From the NCBI RefSeq assembly GCF_027922425.1, contig NZ_BSFQ01000015.1, forward strand, positions 1 to 64,000: a stretch of 64,000 nucleotides of DNA, read 5' to 3'. The notes under the pieces were generated by a model. That model was given only the letters and a program-made list of their open reading frames with translations, was not told the origin of the DNA and did not search any database. Positions 8,166-17,613 of this stretch are shown piece by piece. How positions within the stretch are numbered: position 1 is the first letter of the stretch; the number at the start of each line of letters is the position of its first letter. Origin of the DNA: Pseudonocardia halophobica. GTDB taxonomy: Bacteria; Actinomycetota; Actinomycetes; Mycobacteriales; Pseudonocardiaceae. The position numbers and the translations under genes were made by a program.

Positions 8166-9626
8166 TCAGGCCCCGTTCGACGGTCGCCGCCACGGACCGG
8201 TGATGGCGAAGACGTGTCCCGGTGACTGGATGCCCGCGAACAGCTGCTTCCCGTCCGCGCTGAAGGTCGGGCCCCCGAACTCGTTGCCGTTCAGGTCGTT
8301 GCGGGCCATCGCGTACGACATGCCCTGGTCGGTGACCCCGACCAGGTGCTGCACGCCCTCGCCGTCCTCGGCCAGGATCACCCCGCCGTACGGGGAGACG
8401 GTGATGTTGTCCGGACCGTCGAAGTTCGTGCCGTCCTGGTCCGGCGTCGCGTTCACCGTGAAGATCGTCTTCAGGGTGATCCGCTCCTTACCCGGCTCGT
8501 AGAACCAGATCTGCCCGTCGTGCTCGTTGACGCTGCCGTCCGATGCCCGCGCGTAGCTGGCGACGATGTACGCGCCACCGTCCGCCCACCAGGCGCCCTC
8601 GAACTTGCGGCTCCGGGTGATCGCGTCGTCGGCGAACTGCTTGCGGGTCGAGGTTGTCGCGGCGAGCCGGTCGGGCACGTCGATCCAGTCCACCTTGAAC
8701 TGGGTACCGGGTGTGGTCGCCTCCGACAGATCCCTGACGTGCGTGCCGTCGCGGCTGCAACGCATAGCCTGCAGGCTCCCGGCGTTCTCGGCGAGGCCCT
8801 TCAGGTTCCACTTGCCGCCCTTGAACCCCTTCGGCGGGGTCCAGCGGTAGAGCAGGCCGTGCGGGTCGTTCGCGTCCTCGGTCAGGTAGATGGCCAGGGT
8901 CTTCGGGTCGACCGCGACGGCCTCGTGCGCGAAGCGACCGAGGAAGGTGAGCGGGACCGGGCTGTTGCCGAGGTTCTCCTGCCCCACCGGGCTGACCTCG
9001 AAGACGAACCCGTGGTCCTTGGCCAGGGCTCCGGAGCCGACGGGCTTGCCTGCCTTGTCCTCGGTCTCCTCACAGGTCAGCCAGGTCCCCCAGGGGGTGA
9101 CGCCACCCGCGCAGTTGTTGTGTGTGCCGGCGACGGAGACGTACTCGGCCAGCCGGTCACCGGAGGCGCTCACCTCGATGTTGGTGGTTCCCCCTGCAGC
9201 ACCTTCGTCGTAGGTGAGACCGGGTCGGTGGGGTACGGGGAAGGCTTCGTCGCCACCGATCTCATGGTTGTTCACCAGCACGGTTCGGCCCTGGACGGTG
9301 AACGCCGCGGTACCGTCGGTGTCACTCGGCGTGGGCTCGCCGCCGTCGGTCAAACGGGTGACGCCCGCTTCGGCGACGATCTTGTAGCTGAAGCCGTCGG
9401 GCAGTGACAGCAACTTGCGGGGATCCGCTACCAGCGGCCCGTACCCGGACGCGGCGCGGGTCGGCGCGCCGAACGCCGGACGGCCCGCGATCGCGTCGAT
9501 GCTGCCGAACAAGGCGATGCCGAGACCGACGGCTGCGGAGTTGCGCAGCATGGCTCGCCGGTTCAGGCCGGCCTCGGTCCTGAAGGCGTTCGCGGGGGTG
9601 TGGTGGGAAGCGTCAGGGGTGGTCAC
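8166..9626 (-). CDS. PhoX/DUF839-family secreted phosphatase
   Basis: 486 residues from GTG at 9626, preceded by AGAGGGATCA. A longer frame exists, but this start places a Tat signal near the N-terminus: NRRAMLRNSAAVGLGIALFGS. The mature part shows the PhoX-family calcium/iron beta-propeller pattern: VNNHEIGG, GGTTNIEVS, NNCAGGVTPWGTWLTCEET, GRFAHEAVAVDP, LTEDANDP, FNVNATPDQDGTNFDGPDN and WADGG. PhoX enzymes release phosphate from organic esters outside the cell and are usually phosphate-regulated; no clear Pho box was identified. The gene is divergent from kup with about 260 bases between. 'Alkaline phosphatase PhoX' is the usual label, but many DUF839 members have untested substrates. Confidence 0.88.
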   Translation of the reverse strand: MTTPDASHHTPANAFRTEAGLNRRAMLRNSAAVGLGIALFGSIDAIAGRPAFGAPTRAASGYGPLVADPRKLLSLPDGFSYKIVAEAGVTRLTDGGEPTPSDTDGTAAFTVQGRTVLVNNHEIGGDEAFPVPHRPGLTYDEGAAGGTTNIEVSASGDRLAEYVSVAGTHNNCAGGVTPWGTWLTCEETEDKAGKPVGSGALAKDHGFVFEVSPVGQENLGNSPVPLTFLGRFAHEAVAVDPKTLAIYLTEDANDPHGLLYRWTPPKGFKGGKWNLKGLAENAGSLQAMRCSRDGTHVRDLSEATTPGTQFKVDWIDVPDRLAATTSTRKQFADDAITRSRKFEGAWWADGGAYIVASYARASDGSVNEHDGQIWFYEPGKERITLKTIFTVNATPDQDGTNFDGPDNITVSPYGGVILAEDGEGVQHLVGVTDQGMSYAMARNDLNGNEFGGPTFSADGKQLFAGIQSPGHVFAITGPWRRPSNGA

Positions 9627-9887
9627 TGATCCCTCTTTCGGGTGGCGACGGGCTCTGGCAGATAAGGCGACCGAACCGACAAGATCGGGCTTCGTCGGTG
9701 AACAGAGCCGAAGATCGACATGAACGCTCTGCAGCGGACATCGCGAACGGACGCCCTTCGGCCTCCCCGGCTCCCCCATCGGGCTCGCCTCGACCTCCCG
9801 CACCGACGCTGGGCACCGCGATCAGTAACGGGTCGACCCGGTCCCGAGCACTGCCTCGCCGGCACCCCGCGGGTGCACACTGCGCGG

Positions 9888-11846
9888 GTGGATCAGCCCG
9901 AGGCTCCCGCACCGACACCCGCCGAGCCGCCGACCCCGCCCACGAAGCCTGCGCACCCCGCAGCGCACTCGGGCGGTCTCGCGGGCCTGGTGCTCGGCGC
10001 GTTGGGCATCGTGTTCGGCGACATCGGCACGAGCCCGCTCTACGCCGTGCAGACCGTGTTCTCGATCGACGACAACGCCGTGCAGCCCACGGTGGACGAC
10101 GTCTACGGCGTCGTCTCCCTGATCTTCTGGTCGGTCACGATCATCGTGACTCTCAAGTACGTCACGCTGGTCCTGCGGGCCGACAACGACGGCGAGGGCG
10201 GGATCATGGCGCTCGCCGCGCTCGTGCGGGAGGTCTCGGCGCCGTTCGCCCGACGGGCGGCGTTCGCCCTGGCGCTCGGGGTGCTCGGGGCGTCGCTGTT
10301 CTACGGCGACTCGCTCATCACTCCGGCGATCTCGGTGCTCTCCGCGGTCGAGGGCCTCGAGGTGGCCCGGCCCGAGCTGGCCGAACTGGTCCTGCCGATC
10401 GGGGTCGCGATCCTCACCGCCCTGTTCGTGGTGCAGCGCTGGGGCACGCATCGTGTCGGGCGGCTGTTCGGGCCCGTCATGGTGCTGTGGTTCCTGACGC
10501 TGGCGATGCTGGGCGTCCCGCACATCGTGCAGCACCCCGGGGTGCTGCTCGGCCTCTCGCCGACCTACGCGCTCGCCTTCATCGCCGACCACCCGTACAC
10601 GGCGTTCATCGCCATGGGCGCCGTCGTGCTGGCCATCACCGGCGCCGAGGCCCTCTACGCCGACATGGGCCACTTCGGCCGCCGCCCGATCCGGCTCGCC
10701 TGGTTCTCCCTGGTCTTCCCGGCCCTGATCGTCAACTACCTGGGCCAGACCGCGCTGATCCTCGACGACCCGCGGGCGATCGACAACCCCTTCTACCTGC
10801 TCGCGCCGGCCTGGGCGCGGCTGCCACTGGTCGTCCTGGCCACTCTCGCCACGGTGATCGCCTCGCAGGCCGTGATCTCCGGGGCGTTCTCGGTGTCACG
10901 CCAGGCCGTCCGGCTCGGCTACCTGCCCCCGCTGACCGTCCGGCACACCTCCGAGCGGGAGAGCGGGCAGATCTACGTGCCGGCGGTGAACTGGCTGCTG
11001 TTCGGTGGCGTCCTCGTCCTGATCCTGGTGTTCGGGTCCTCCGCCCGGCTCGCCACGGCCTACGGCCTCGCGGTGACCGGCACCCTGCTGCTCACCACGA
11101 CCCTGCTGCTGGTCTACGCGGCCACGGCCTGGCGCTGGCCGCGCTGGCGGATCGTGCTCGTGGCCGCGGTGTTCGGTGGTCTGGAGCTGCTGTTCTTCGC
11201 CGCGAACCTGACCAAGATCACCCACGGCGGGTGGCTGCCGCTGCTCGTGGCGATCGTCGTCGTCACCGTGATGACGACCTGGCAACGGGGGCGCAGGATC
11301 GTCACCGGCCGACGCGCCGAGCTGGAAGGGCCGCTGACGGAGTTCGTGGAGCGGATGCGGGTCGAGCGGGTCCCGCGTACGCCCGGCGTCGCCATCTTCC
11401 CGCACCCGACCAGCGAGACGGCCCCCCTGGCGCTGCGGGCCAACGTCGAGTTCAACCATGTCCTGCACGAACGCGTCGTGATCGTGTCCGTGGTGGCGGA
11501 GAACGTCCCGCACATCCACATGGCCGATCGCGTGACCGTCGACCAGCTGGGCCCGGCCGACGACGGCATCGTCCACGTCGCCGCCCGCTTCGGGTTCCAG
11601 GACGAGCAGGACATCCCGGCCGTGCTGCGGCACGCCCACGGGCTCGCCGACGAGCTCGACGTCGACCCGTCGGAAGCGTCGTACTTCCTGTCCCGGATGT
11701 CCCTGGAACGCGGCAGCCAGCCCGGGATGCACGTCTGGCGCAAACGCCTCTTCATCGGGCTCGCCCACAACGCCGCCACCCCGGCCGCCTACTTCAAGCT
11801 GCCCGTGGACCGGACCGTCGTGATGGGCTCACGCGTCGAGCTGTGA
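9888..11846 (+). CDS. kup: KUP-family potassium uptake transporter
   Basis: 652 residues from GTG at 9888. An in-frame ATG at 9720 would add 56 Arg/Pro-rich residues without family resemblance, so the later start is preferred, although neither has a strong ribosome site. The Kup signature ALGIVFGDIGTSPLYAVQTV lies near the N-terminus. About 12 hydrophobic helices follow, including NDGEGGIMALAALVRE, ALFYGDSLITPAISVLSAVE and NYLGQTALIL. A cytosolic tail of about 170 residues contains TSETAPLALRANVEFNHVLH and EPNVPHIH-like sequence typical of the family. It imports K+ with H+ across the cell membrane. No partner gene is adjacent, which is normal for Kup. Confidence 0.93.
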   Translation: MDQPEAPAPTPAEPPTPPTKPAHPAAHSGGLAGLVLGALGIVFGDIGTSPLYAVQTVFSIDDNAVQPTVDDVYGVVSLIFWSVTIIVTLKYVTLVLRADNDGEGGIMALAALVREVSAPFARRAAFALALGVLGASLFYGDSLITPAISVLSAVEGLEVARPELAELVLPIGVAILTALFVVQRWGTHRVGRLFGPVMVLWFLTLAMLGVPHIVQHPGVLLGLSPTYALAFIADHPYTAFIAMGAVVLAITGAEALYADMGHFGRRPIRLAWFSLVFPALIVNYLGQTALILDDPRAIDNPFYLLAPAWARLPLVVLATLATVIASQAVISGAFSVSRQAVRLGYLPPLTVRHTSERESGQIYVPAVNWLLFGGVLVLILVFGSSARLATAYGLAVTGTLLLTTTLLLVYAATAWRWPRWRIVLVAAVFGGLELLFFAANLTKITHGGWLPLLVAIVVVTVMTTWQRGRRIVTGRRAELEGPLTEFVERMRVERVPRTPGVAIFPHPTSETAPLALRANVEFNHVLHERVVIVSVVAENVPHIHMADRVTVDQLGPADDGIVHVAARFGFQDEQDIPAVLRHAHGLADELDVDPSEASYFLSRMSLERGSQPGMHVWRKRLFIGLAHNAATPAAYFKLPVDRTVVMGSRVEL

Positions 11847-11949
11847 GGCCGTACCGTCCCGTCGGTGGTGCGTCCGGTCGGGTGGTCCCGCGTCAAGAAC
11901 GCGTCAGGACTGCTTGTCCTGGTCCCCGCCCGGGTGTTGGGTCCCGGTC

Positions 11950-12675
11950 GTGAACCGGCAGCAGTCCCGACCGTTGGCGCTCGGGTGGGCGATCCTGCTC
12001 CCGCTCGCGGTCGCGGCAGGCCTGAGCCTGCTCCGCGAGTGGCTGGCGAACACGAGCATGGCGCTGATCCTCGTCCTGGTCGTGGTCGCGGTCGCGGTGC
12101 GCAGCGACCGACCGGCAGGTGTGGTCGCGGCGGTGGTCGCGGCGGCCTCGTTCGACTTCTTCCTGACCGCGCCGTACTACCGCTTCACCATCCACAGCCC
12201 GAGGGACCTGGAGACGGCAGTTCTGCTTCTCGCCGTCGGGATCGTGGTCAACGAGCTGGCCCAGTGGGGCCACCGCGAGCTGGAGCGCGCCTCAGCGCGT
12301 GAGGGCTACCTGGCCGGACTGATCACCGCAGCCCGGATGGCGAGCGACGGAGCCGGGTCCGCGGATCTCATCTCGACGGTGGGGCGCATGATCACCGAGG
12401 TCCTCGACCTCGACGACTGCCGCTTCACCACCGAGCCGAGCCGGCCTGACCGGCCGCGGCTCCACCCCGACGGCACCGTCACCTGGAGTGAACGACCCGT
12501 CGACGTCGACCGGGACGGCCTTCCCACGATGGACGTCGTCGAGCTGCCCACCCGGCGCGGCGACGGGCGCTTCCTGCTCACCGCCGCTACCCGGGTTCGC
12601 CGCCCCTCCCTGGAGCAGCGGCAGATCGCGGCGTCGCTGGCCGAGCAGATCGGTGCCCCACGCCCCCTGCCGTGA
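11950..12675 (+). CDS. DUF4118 membrane protein (KdpD sensor-like, no kinase)
   Basis: 241 residues from GTG at 11950. Three to four transmembrane helices occupy residues 5-105; the segment SFDFFLTAPYYRFTIHSPRD is diagnostic for the DUF4118 domain found in KdpD. A GAF-like region follows (LISTVGRMITEVLDLDDCRF), ending in EQRQIAASLAEQIG. There is no histidine-kinase core. Placement about 100 bases after kup suggests a K+- or osmotic-stress-linked sensor, but that is inference. Stand-alone DUF4118 proteins are common in actinomycetes and largely uncharacterised. Confidence 0.8.
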   Translation: MNRQQSRPLALGWAILLPLAVAAGLSLLREWLANTSMALILVLVVVAVAVRSDRPAGVVAAVVAAASFDFFLTAPYYRFTIHSPRDLETAVLLLAVGIVVNELAQWGHRELERASAREGYLAGLITAARMASDGAGSADLISTVGRMITEVLDLDDCRFTTEPSRPDRPRLHPDGTVTWSERPVDVDRDGLPTMDVVELPTRRGDGRFLLTAATRVRRPSLEQRQIAASLAEQIGAPRPLP

Positions 12676-12919
12676 GGTCTCCGCTGTCGACAACACGTCG
12701 GCTCCGCCCCCGAACGGGTTGCGGGCTCACCCTCGCCGTAAGCACCGTTGCGCGTGAGCGACGGCTTCCCGCCCGCGTGTCACGCGCCGTTCAGCTTCGC
12801 GGCATCGCGGAGACACCGCCTCGCCGGTGGTAGAACAACGTGATTCAGGCGACCCGTCCTGCAGCACACCGACGCGGTGCTCCAGCCTGCGAAGCTTCAT
12901 GGGCACGAGGGCAACGACC
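12676..12919. other. Gap without recognisable gene
   Basis: High-GC sequence between the DUF4118 gene and the permease remnant. Neither strand gives a family-like protein; no repeat, RNA gene or clear terminator was seen. Confidence 0.5.
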
Positions 12920-13028
12920 GGGGCCCGCTCATGGCGACCGCGGGCCGGCCCGCCCGCCCGTCCTGGTCCTCTACCTCGCCCTGCAGCGCCGCATCGTCGA
13001 CGGCTTCGTGCGCTCGGGGCCCCGATGA
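12920..13028 (+). pseudogene. Possible sugar-ABC permease C-terminal scrap
   Basis: The last residues PPVLVLYLALQRRIVDGFVR followed by SGPR and a stop match the usual end of MalG-type carbohydrate ABC permeases (proline, hydrophobic helix, 'QR..v.G...G'). The expected preceding 'LMA...LAALP' seems present only across a frameshift (PLMATAG in another frame). No upstream permease domain is found, so at most a short relic remains. Confidence 0.35.
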
Positions 13029-13056
13029 TCAGGCGTCGGTCCCTCGGTCGCCGGCC

Positions 13057-13266
13057 TCAGCGGCGCGGCGAGGCGGTGATCTGGTGCCGCGCCGCCTGCA
13101 GATACCGGGCGACCTCGCCGGTGATCCGGTCCGCGTCTCGGCTGAGCACCTCCAGCCGCTCGTCGGCGGGCAACGAGGCGTAGGCGACGACGAGGTCCTC
13201 GAGCCGGCCCAGCAACATCGCGGCCGCCTCGGCCCGCGTCTCCCCCGGAGTCAGTACACGTTCCAC
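13057..13266 (-). CDS. Small helical protein, unknown
   Basis: 69 residues from GTG at 13266. GGAGG is only one base upstream, closer than normal, so the exact start is unsure. The sequence has regular amphipathic helices (EAAAMLLGRLEDLVVAYASL, ERLEVLSRDADRITGEVARY) and biased third-position GC, which supports coding. It has no recognised domain. It is divergent from the nuclease-like gene at 13390, so they may share the 120-base intergenic control region. Confidence 0.5.
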   Translation of the reverse strand: MERVLTPGETRAEAAAMLLGRLEDLVVAYASLPADERLEVLSRDADRITGEVARYLQAARHQITASPRR

Positions 13267-13389
13267 TCCTCCAGTTGTCCCGCACGGTCGCCGGCGCGGG
13301 CAACCGGCGCGCGGGACCAGTCGATGAACAGCCCGTGACGGCTCACCCGGAGGGTCGCTCGGTCCGCCACGACGGAGGAAGGTGAACCC

Positions 13390-14253
13390 GTGCCACTGAC
13401 GCTGATCAGGGGCGGTTTCCGGATCATCGGCGCCGCCCCGGACGGGGACTCCATCCGCTTCCACCCCGACGACCCCGCCGCCTTCACCAGAGCCGGGATC
13501 GCCGTGCGCACCAACACCACCGGTGGCGCGCAGCTGCGGCTGGAAGGCATCGACTCCCTCGAGACCCACTACAGCCCCCGCGTCGGTGGCCTCGGTCAGC
13601 TTCACCAGCCGATCCGGCTCGCCGATCAGGCCGCCGCCCTGCTCCCTCGGCTGCTCGGCTTCACCGAGGTCGAACGCGACGACCAGACCGTCGTCTCGTC
13701 CATCCCGGAGCGGGTGCCGGGCTACATCCTGACCCGGTTCGCGGACAAGTACGGCCGTTGTGTGGCGTTCGCCTTCGGCGGCGACAGCGCCCGTGCGGAC
13801 CTGGAGTCGGTGTTCGTCCGCCCCGAGGATCTGGCCGGCAGCGCCAACAGCGGGATGCTCGACGCCGGGCTGGCCTACCCGACCTACTACAGCAAGCTCT
13901 TCCCGGACCTCCGTGCTGCGCTCACCGTCGCCTACCGTCGCGCCCGCGACGCCCGCCGCGGGATCTGGGCCGAGGACGTGACCGAGTCCGGGTTCACCGT
14001 CACCGGGCTCGAGACGCTCACCGAGCAGGCCGTGATCCTGCCCAAGCTCTTCCGCCGCCTCGTCGACTACCTCGCCCTCGGCGACGGCGACACGTCGCTC
14101 GGCGGCTTCCCCGCCTACCTCGCCACCGTCGACGACCGGCTGATCATCGCCAGCACCGCAGCCGTCACCGGCTTCGACAACGTCCTCGCCATCCAGGGGC
14201 AGCAGGTCCGCATGACCCACCCACCCGACGACCTGATCTTCATCGAGGCCTGA
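13390..14253 (+). CDS. Micrococcal-nuclease-like (SNase fold) protein
   Basis: 287 residues from GTG at 13390 with GAGGAAGG about 6 bases upstream. The N-terminal half carries the thermonuclease pattern: DGDSIRFHP (metal-binding Asp region), LRLEGIDSLETHY, GLAYPTYYS and AYRRARDARRGIW. The classical order is D-G-D-t, R-l-x-G-I-D-t-P-E and 'A...A......GlW', so the fold is likely. A long insert (about residues 65-145) separates the motifs, and the catalytic Arg/Glu pair is not certain. The C-terminal 90 residues are not recognised. No signal peptide is seen, unlike secreted thermonucleases, so it probably acts in the cytosol. Confidence 0.7.
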   Translation: MPLTLIRGGFRIIGAAPDGDSIRFHPDDPAAFTRAGIAVRTNTTGGAQLRLEGIDSLETHYSPRVGGLGQLHQPIRLADQAAALLPRLLGFTEVERDDQTVVSSIPERVPGYILTRFADKYGRCVAFAFGGDSARADLESVFVRPEDLAGSANSGMLDAGLAYPTYYSKLFPDLRAALTVAYRRARDARRGIWAEDVTESGFTVTGLETLTEQAVILPKLFRRLVDYLALGDGDTSLGGFPAYLATVDDRLIIASTAAVTGFDNVLAIQGQQVRMTHPPDDLIFIEA

Positions 14254-14856
14254 GGGGCCGCCCGGGCCTCGTCGACGACGCGCAACAGCCACCGTCCGTC
14301 GGCCGGATCGAGGGCCTCTCGTCGTCGGCCCTGCCTACCGTCACGCCATGAGTGCGACCGCCCTCGGGCACACCATGCGCGACGAGCGCCTTTCGAAGGT
14401 CGACGGCGCCTTGCTCGCGTGACCTCCGGTGCCCGCCCGCACGGCACGCGGATCCGGACCGCGCTCGACACGCCCTGCGAGTGCGGCTCCACGGCATCCA
14501 CGAGCGCTGCGACTCGATCGACGCGAAGCACTGGTCCGAGTACCGGACCGCGCTCGACGCCGGGCTCGATGAGCTCGACTCGACCTGGAACGGATCATGG
14601 ACGCGGTCCGCGACAGTGTCCCGCACACCGGTGGCAACGCCGAACCTCACTGACGACGTCGCGGCAGCGGACGGATGATTCCGCGCAGCTGGTGCGCGTG
14701 AGACGCGGCGACAGACGATCGTCCTCCGGCCAGCTGGCGTCGACGCCTGCACGCGAGAAGCCGCTCGCACGGGCGCGACGGAACCCGGCTGGCTTCACGT
14801 CGGTCGTCCCGCCACACTGTGGCTCTGCCACCGGTCCTCGACGAACGGCGACAGCG
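14254..14856. other. 600-base gap with a possible gene scrap
   Basis: No complete gene is seen. At about 14485-14592 the plus strand encodes LHGIHERCDSIDAKHWSEYR then TALDAGLDELDSTW, which reads like a helical protein segment, but neither a start nor a continuation is recognisable. ATG at 14348 opens only 24 codons. The gap also contains the leader of the regulator gene starting at 14857. Confidence 0.4.
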
Positions 14857-16512
14857 ATGAGCACCGTCAGCGCGTTGTCCCGGGCGCGGGCGTCGCTCGC
14901 CCGTCGGTCGTGGGGCGAGGCGTACGCGGAGCTCGCGCGGGCCGACGCTGCTGCCCCGCTCGACATCGACGGGCTCGAGATGCTCGCGTTGGCCTCCTAC
15001 CTGACCGGACGGGACGAGGAGGCCACGCGCGCCTGGACCCGCGCGCACCACCACGCGATGGAGCTCCACGAGCCGCGACGCGCCGCCCGCCAGGCGATCC
15101 GGATCGCGTCAGGTCTGATGTTCCGCGGGGAGACGGCTCCGGCGAGGGGGTGGTTCGCCAGGGCCGGTCGCGTCCTCCAGGGGCACGAGGATTGCGCGGA
15201 GCAGGCCTGGCTGCACACCTGGGACGCCTTCACCCGGATGTGGAGTGGCGACCCGAAGGGCGCTCAGCCGGTGTTCACGGCAGCAGCCGCGGACAGCGGG
15301 CGCTTCGGCGACCCGGACCTGCTGACGATGTCCCGCCTCGGCGAGGGCATGTGCGTGCTGCTGCAGGGCGCCGTCCCCCGTGGCCTCGTCCTGCTGGACG
15401 AGGTCATGGTCGCGGTCACCTCCGGGGAGGTGTCGCCGATCTACGCCGGGATGGCGTACTGCACGGTGGTTGCCGCCTGTATCGAGGTCTTCGATCTGCA
15501 GCGCGCCCGCCAGTGGACGACGGCGCTGGCCCGCTGGTGCGACGCGCAACCTGATCTCGTCCCGTACCGGGGGAACTGCCTGGTGCACCGTTGCGAGCTG
15601 CTGCAGCTGGAGGGCGCCTGGGCCGACGCCGTGGCCGCCGCCCACAGGGCATGCGAGCTCCTGTCGGGCCCGATCCGGTGGGACTCGCTGGGTTCGGCCT
15701 ACTACCAGCTCGCCGAGCTCCACCGGCTGCGCGGCGAGTACGCGGCGGCCGAGGAGACCTACCGCAGGGCGGGTGCGGCCGGGCGTCCCCCGGAACCGGG
15801 TCTGGCGCTGCTTCGGCTGGCTCAGGGGCGCACCGGCGCCGCGGCCGCCGTCCTGCACCGGGCCCTGGCGGAGACCGAGGAACCACCGGCCCGCTGCCGG
15901 CTGCTCGCGGCGTATGTCGAAGTCACGATCGCGGTCGGCGATCTCGCGGCGGCCCGGGCCGGGGCCGAGGAGCTGGACCGGACCGCCGAGGTCCTCGACG
16001 TCGCCTATCTGCGGGCCGTGGCGGACTCGGCGGCCGGAGCGGTGCTGATCGCCGAGGGGGACGCGCGATCAGCCTTGCGGAGGTTGCGGGTCGCCTCAGC
16101 CACGTGGCACAGGTTCGATGCTCCGTACGAGGCGGCCCGGGCCCAGGTCCTGATCGGGCTGGCGTGCCGGGCGCTGGGCGATCCGGAGACCTCGGCGATG
16201 GAGCTGGACGGCGCCAGGAACGTCTTCGCGCAGCTGGGCGCCGAACCGGACGTCGAGCGGCTCGACGGCCTGGTGGGACGGCCTGTCGCCCCGACCCCCG
16301 GGGTCCTGACCGCACGCGAACTGCAGGTGTTGACGCTGGTCGCCTCCGGGCGGACCAACCGCGGGATCGGCCGCGAGCTCGGCCTGTCCGACAAGACGGT
16401 GGCCCGCCATGTCCACAACCTGCTGACCAAGCTCGACGTGCCGTCGCGGGCCGCGGCAACCGCCTACGCCTACGAGCACGACCTCATCGAGCACCCCGCT
16501 ACACAGAACTGA
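14857..16512 (+). CDS. LuxR-type regulator with TPR-like sensor region
   Basis: 551 residues from ATG at 14857. About 450 residues of helical, Ala/Leu-rich repeats (AWARA, AYYQLAELHRLRGEYAAAEE, AGRPPEPGLALLRLAQG) resemble TPR arrays. The C-terminal HTH_LuxR domain (about 480-545) reads LTARELQVLTLVASGRTNRG, then IGRELGLSDKTVARHVHNLL and TKLDVPSRAAATAYA. There is no AAA ATPase or receiver domain, unlike full LAL regulators. DNA binding is well supported; the ligand or partner sensed by the repeats is unknown. The methyltransferase gene begins 94 bases downstream on the same strand, so co-transcription or local control is plausible. Confidence 0.88.
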   Translation: MSTVSALSRARASLARRSWGEAYAELARADAAAPLDIDGLEMLALASYLTGRDEEATRAWTRAHHHAMELHEPRRAARQAIRIASGLMFRGETAPARGWFARAGRVLQGHEDCAEQAWLHTWDAFTRMWSGDPKGAQPVFTAAAADSGRFGDPDLLTMSRLGEGMCVLLQGAVPRGLVLLDEVMVAVTSGEVSPIYAGMAYCTVVAACIEVFDLQRARQWTTALARWCDAQPDLVPYRGNCLVHRCELLQLEGAWADAVAAAHRACELLSGPIRWDSLGSAYYQLAELHRLRGEYAAAEETYRRAGAAGRPPEPGLALLRLAQGRTGAAAAVLHRALAETEEPPARCRLLAAYVEVTIAVGDLAAARAGAEELDRTAEVLDVAYLRAVADSAAGAVLIAEGDARSALRRLRVASATWHRFDAPYEAARAQVLIGLACRALGDPETSAMELDGARNVFAQLGAEPDVERLDGLVGRPVAPTPGVLTARELQVLTLVASGRTNRGIGRELGLSDKTVARHVHNLLTKLDVPSRAAATAYAYEHDLIEHPATQN

Positions 16513-16606
16513 CCACTCGTTCGGCGCGACCTGGACCGATTGACCGAAGCCCCCGGCTGCTCGCCCGCCTAGCGTCACCCTCCCCCGAGTGGGAAGGGAG
16601 CCGGCC

Positions 16607-17470
16607 ATGACCGACCTCGAGCAGACGACCACCGAGCACGCCGCCCCGGTGGAGGCCTGGGACGCGATCGCGGCGCTGTACGACGAGCACGTGGCACCCG
16701 GCGAGGCCGATCTGGCCGCAGTTGGCCTCCACCTCGCCGGGGTCAAGGCAGGGGACAGGTTTCTCGACGTCGCCGCCGGCCCGGGCGGGCTCGGCCTGCC
16801 CGCGGCTCGGCTCGGCGCGTCCGTGCTGGCGACCGACTGGTCTCCCCGGATGATCGAGCGCTTCGAGGCCCGAGCGAGGGCCGAGGGACTCGACGCCGAG
16901 GGCCGCGTGATGGACTGCCACGCTCTCGCCCTGCCGGACGACAGCTTCGACGTGACCGGTTCACAGTTCGGCGTGATGCTCGTGCCCGACCAGCCGCAGG
17001 CCCTGCGGGAGATGGTCCGGGTCACCAGGCCCGGCGGTCGGGTCTTCCTGGTCGCCTACGGGGACCCGGCCGAGTTCGAGGCGCTGCAGTTCTTCCTCGT
17101 TGCGGTGCGGGCGGTGGTTCCCGGGTTCGAGGGTCCGGCCGAGGACGAGCCGATCCTCGAGTTCCAGGTCGCGGACCCTCGCGTGATGCGACAGCGGCTG
17201 GTCGACGCCGGCCTGACCGACGTCATGGTCGCCACCGACTCGCAGGAGCGGATCGCCGTGCGCTCCGGGGAGGAGCTGTGGGACTGGACGATCGGCGGCA
17301 ACCCGATCCCGAGCATGATCGTCGCCGACCTCTCCGACGAGCAGCGGGCGGACATCGTCCGGGTCCTGCACGGGATGGTCCGGGAGCGCTCCGGCGGCGA
17401 CGGCGCGGCCGTGCTGACCGCAGCGCTCACGATCGGGGTCGGCACCATTCCGTCCGGAACAACGGCCTGA
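16607..17470 (+). CDS. Class I SAM-dependent methyltransferase
   Basis: 287 residues from ATG at 16607, with GGGAAGGGAG a few bases upstream. SAM motif I is FLDVAAGPGGLGLPAAR, then the acidic strand-2 end VLATDWSP, MDCHALALPDDSFD (motif II/III region) and LREMVRVTRPGGRVFLVAYG, typical of the UbiE/Methyltransf_11 group. The substrate cannot be told from sequence. It follows a LuxR-type regulator; such regulator/methyltransferase pairs recur in actinomycetes, often with self-limited links to small-molecule methylation. Confidence 0.88.
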   Translation: MTDLEQTTTEHAAPVEAWDAIAALYDEHVAPGEADLAAVGLHLAGVKAGDRFLDVAAGPGGLGLPAARLGASVLATDWSPRMIERFEARARAEGLDAEGRVMDCHALALPDDSFDVTGSQFGVMLVPDQPQALREMVRVTRPGGRVFLVAYGDPAEFEALQFFLVAVRAVVPGFEGPAEDEPILEFQVADPRVMRQRLVDAGLTDVMVATDSQERIAVRSGEELWDWTIGGNPIPSMIVADLSDEQRADIVRVLHGMVRERSGGDGAAVLTAALTIGVGTIPSGTTA

Positions 17471-17613
17471 GCATTCGAGGGCGACTGCTCCCTGGGCAGT
17501 CGTGCTCCCGTTCGGGCAGATCGACACCCGTTCCGCGGAAGAGAAGTGACCGAGAGTGCACAGGCCCTGCGTCGGGGGTGACCAAGGCCTACAGTGCGCC
17601 GCATGAGGGCGTC

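Noticed and set aside
13267..14292. Long minus-strand extension of the 13057 frame over the nuclease gene
   Set aside because: It runs antisense to the nuclease-like gene and has composition bias instead of family-like sequence; only the last 70 codons look coding.
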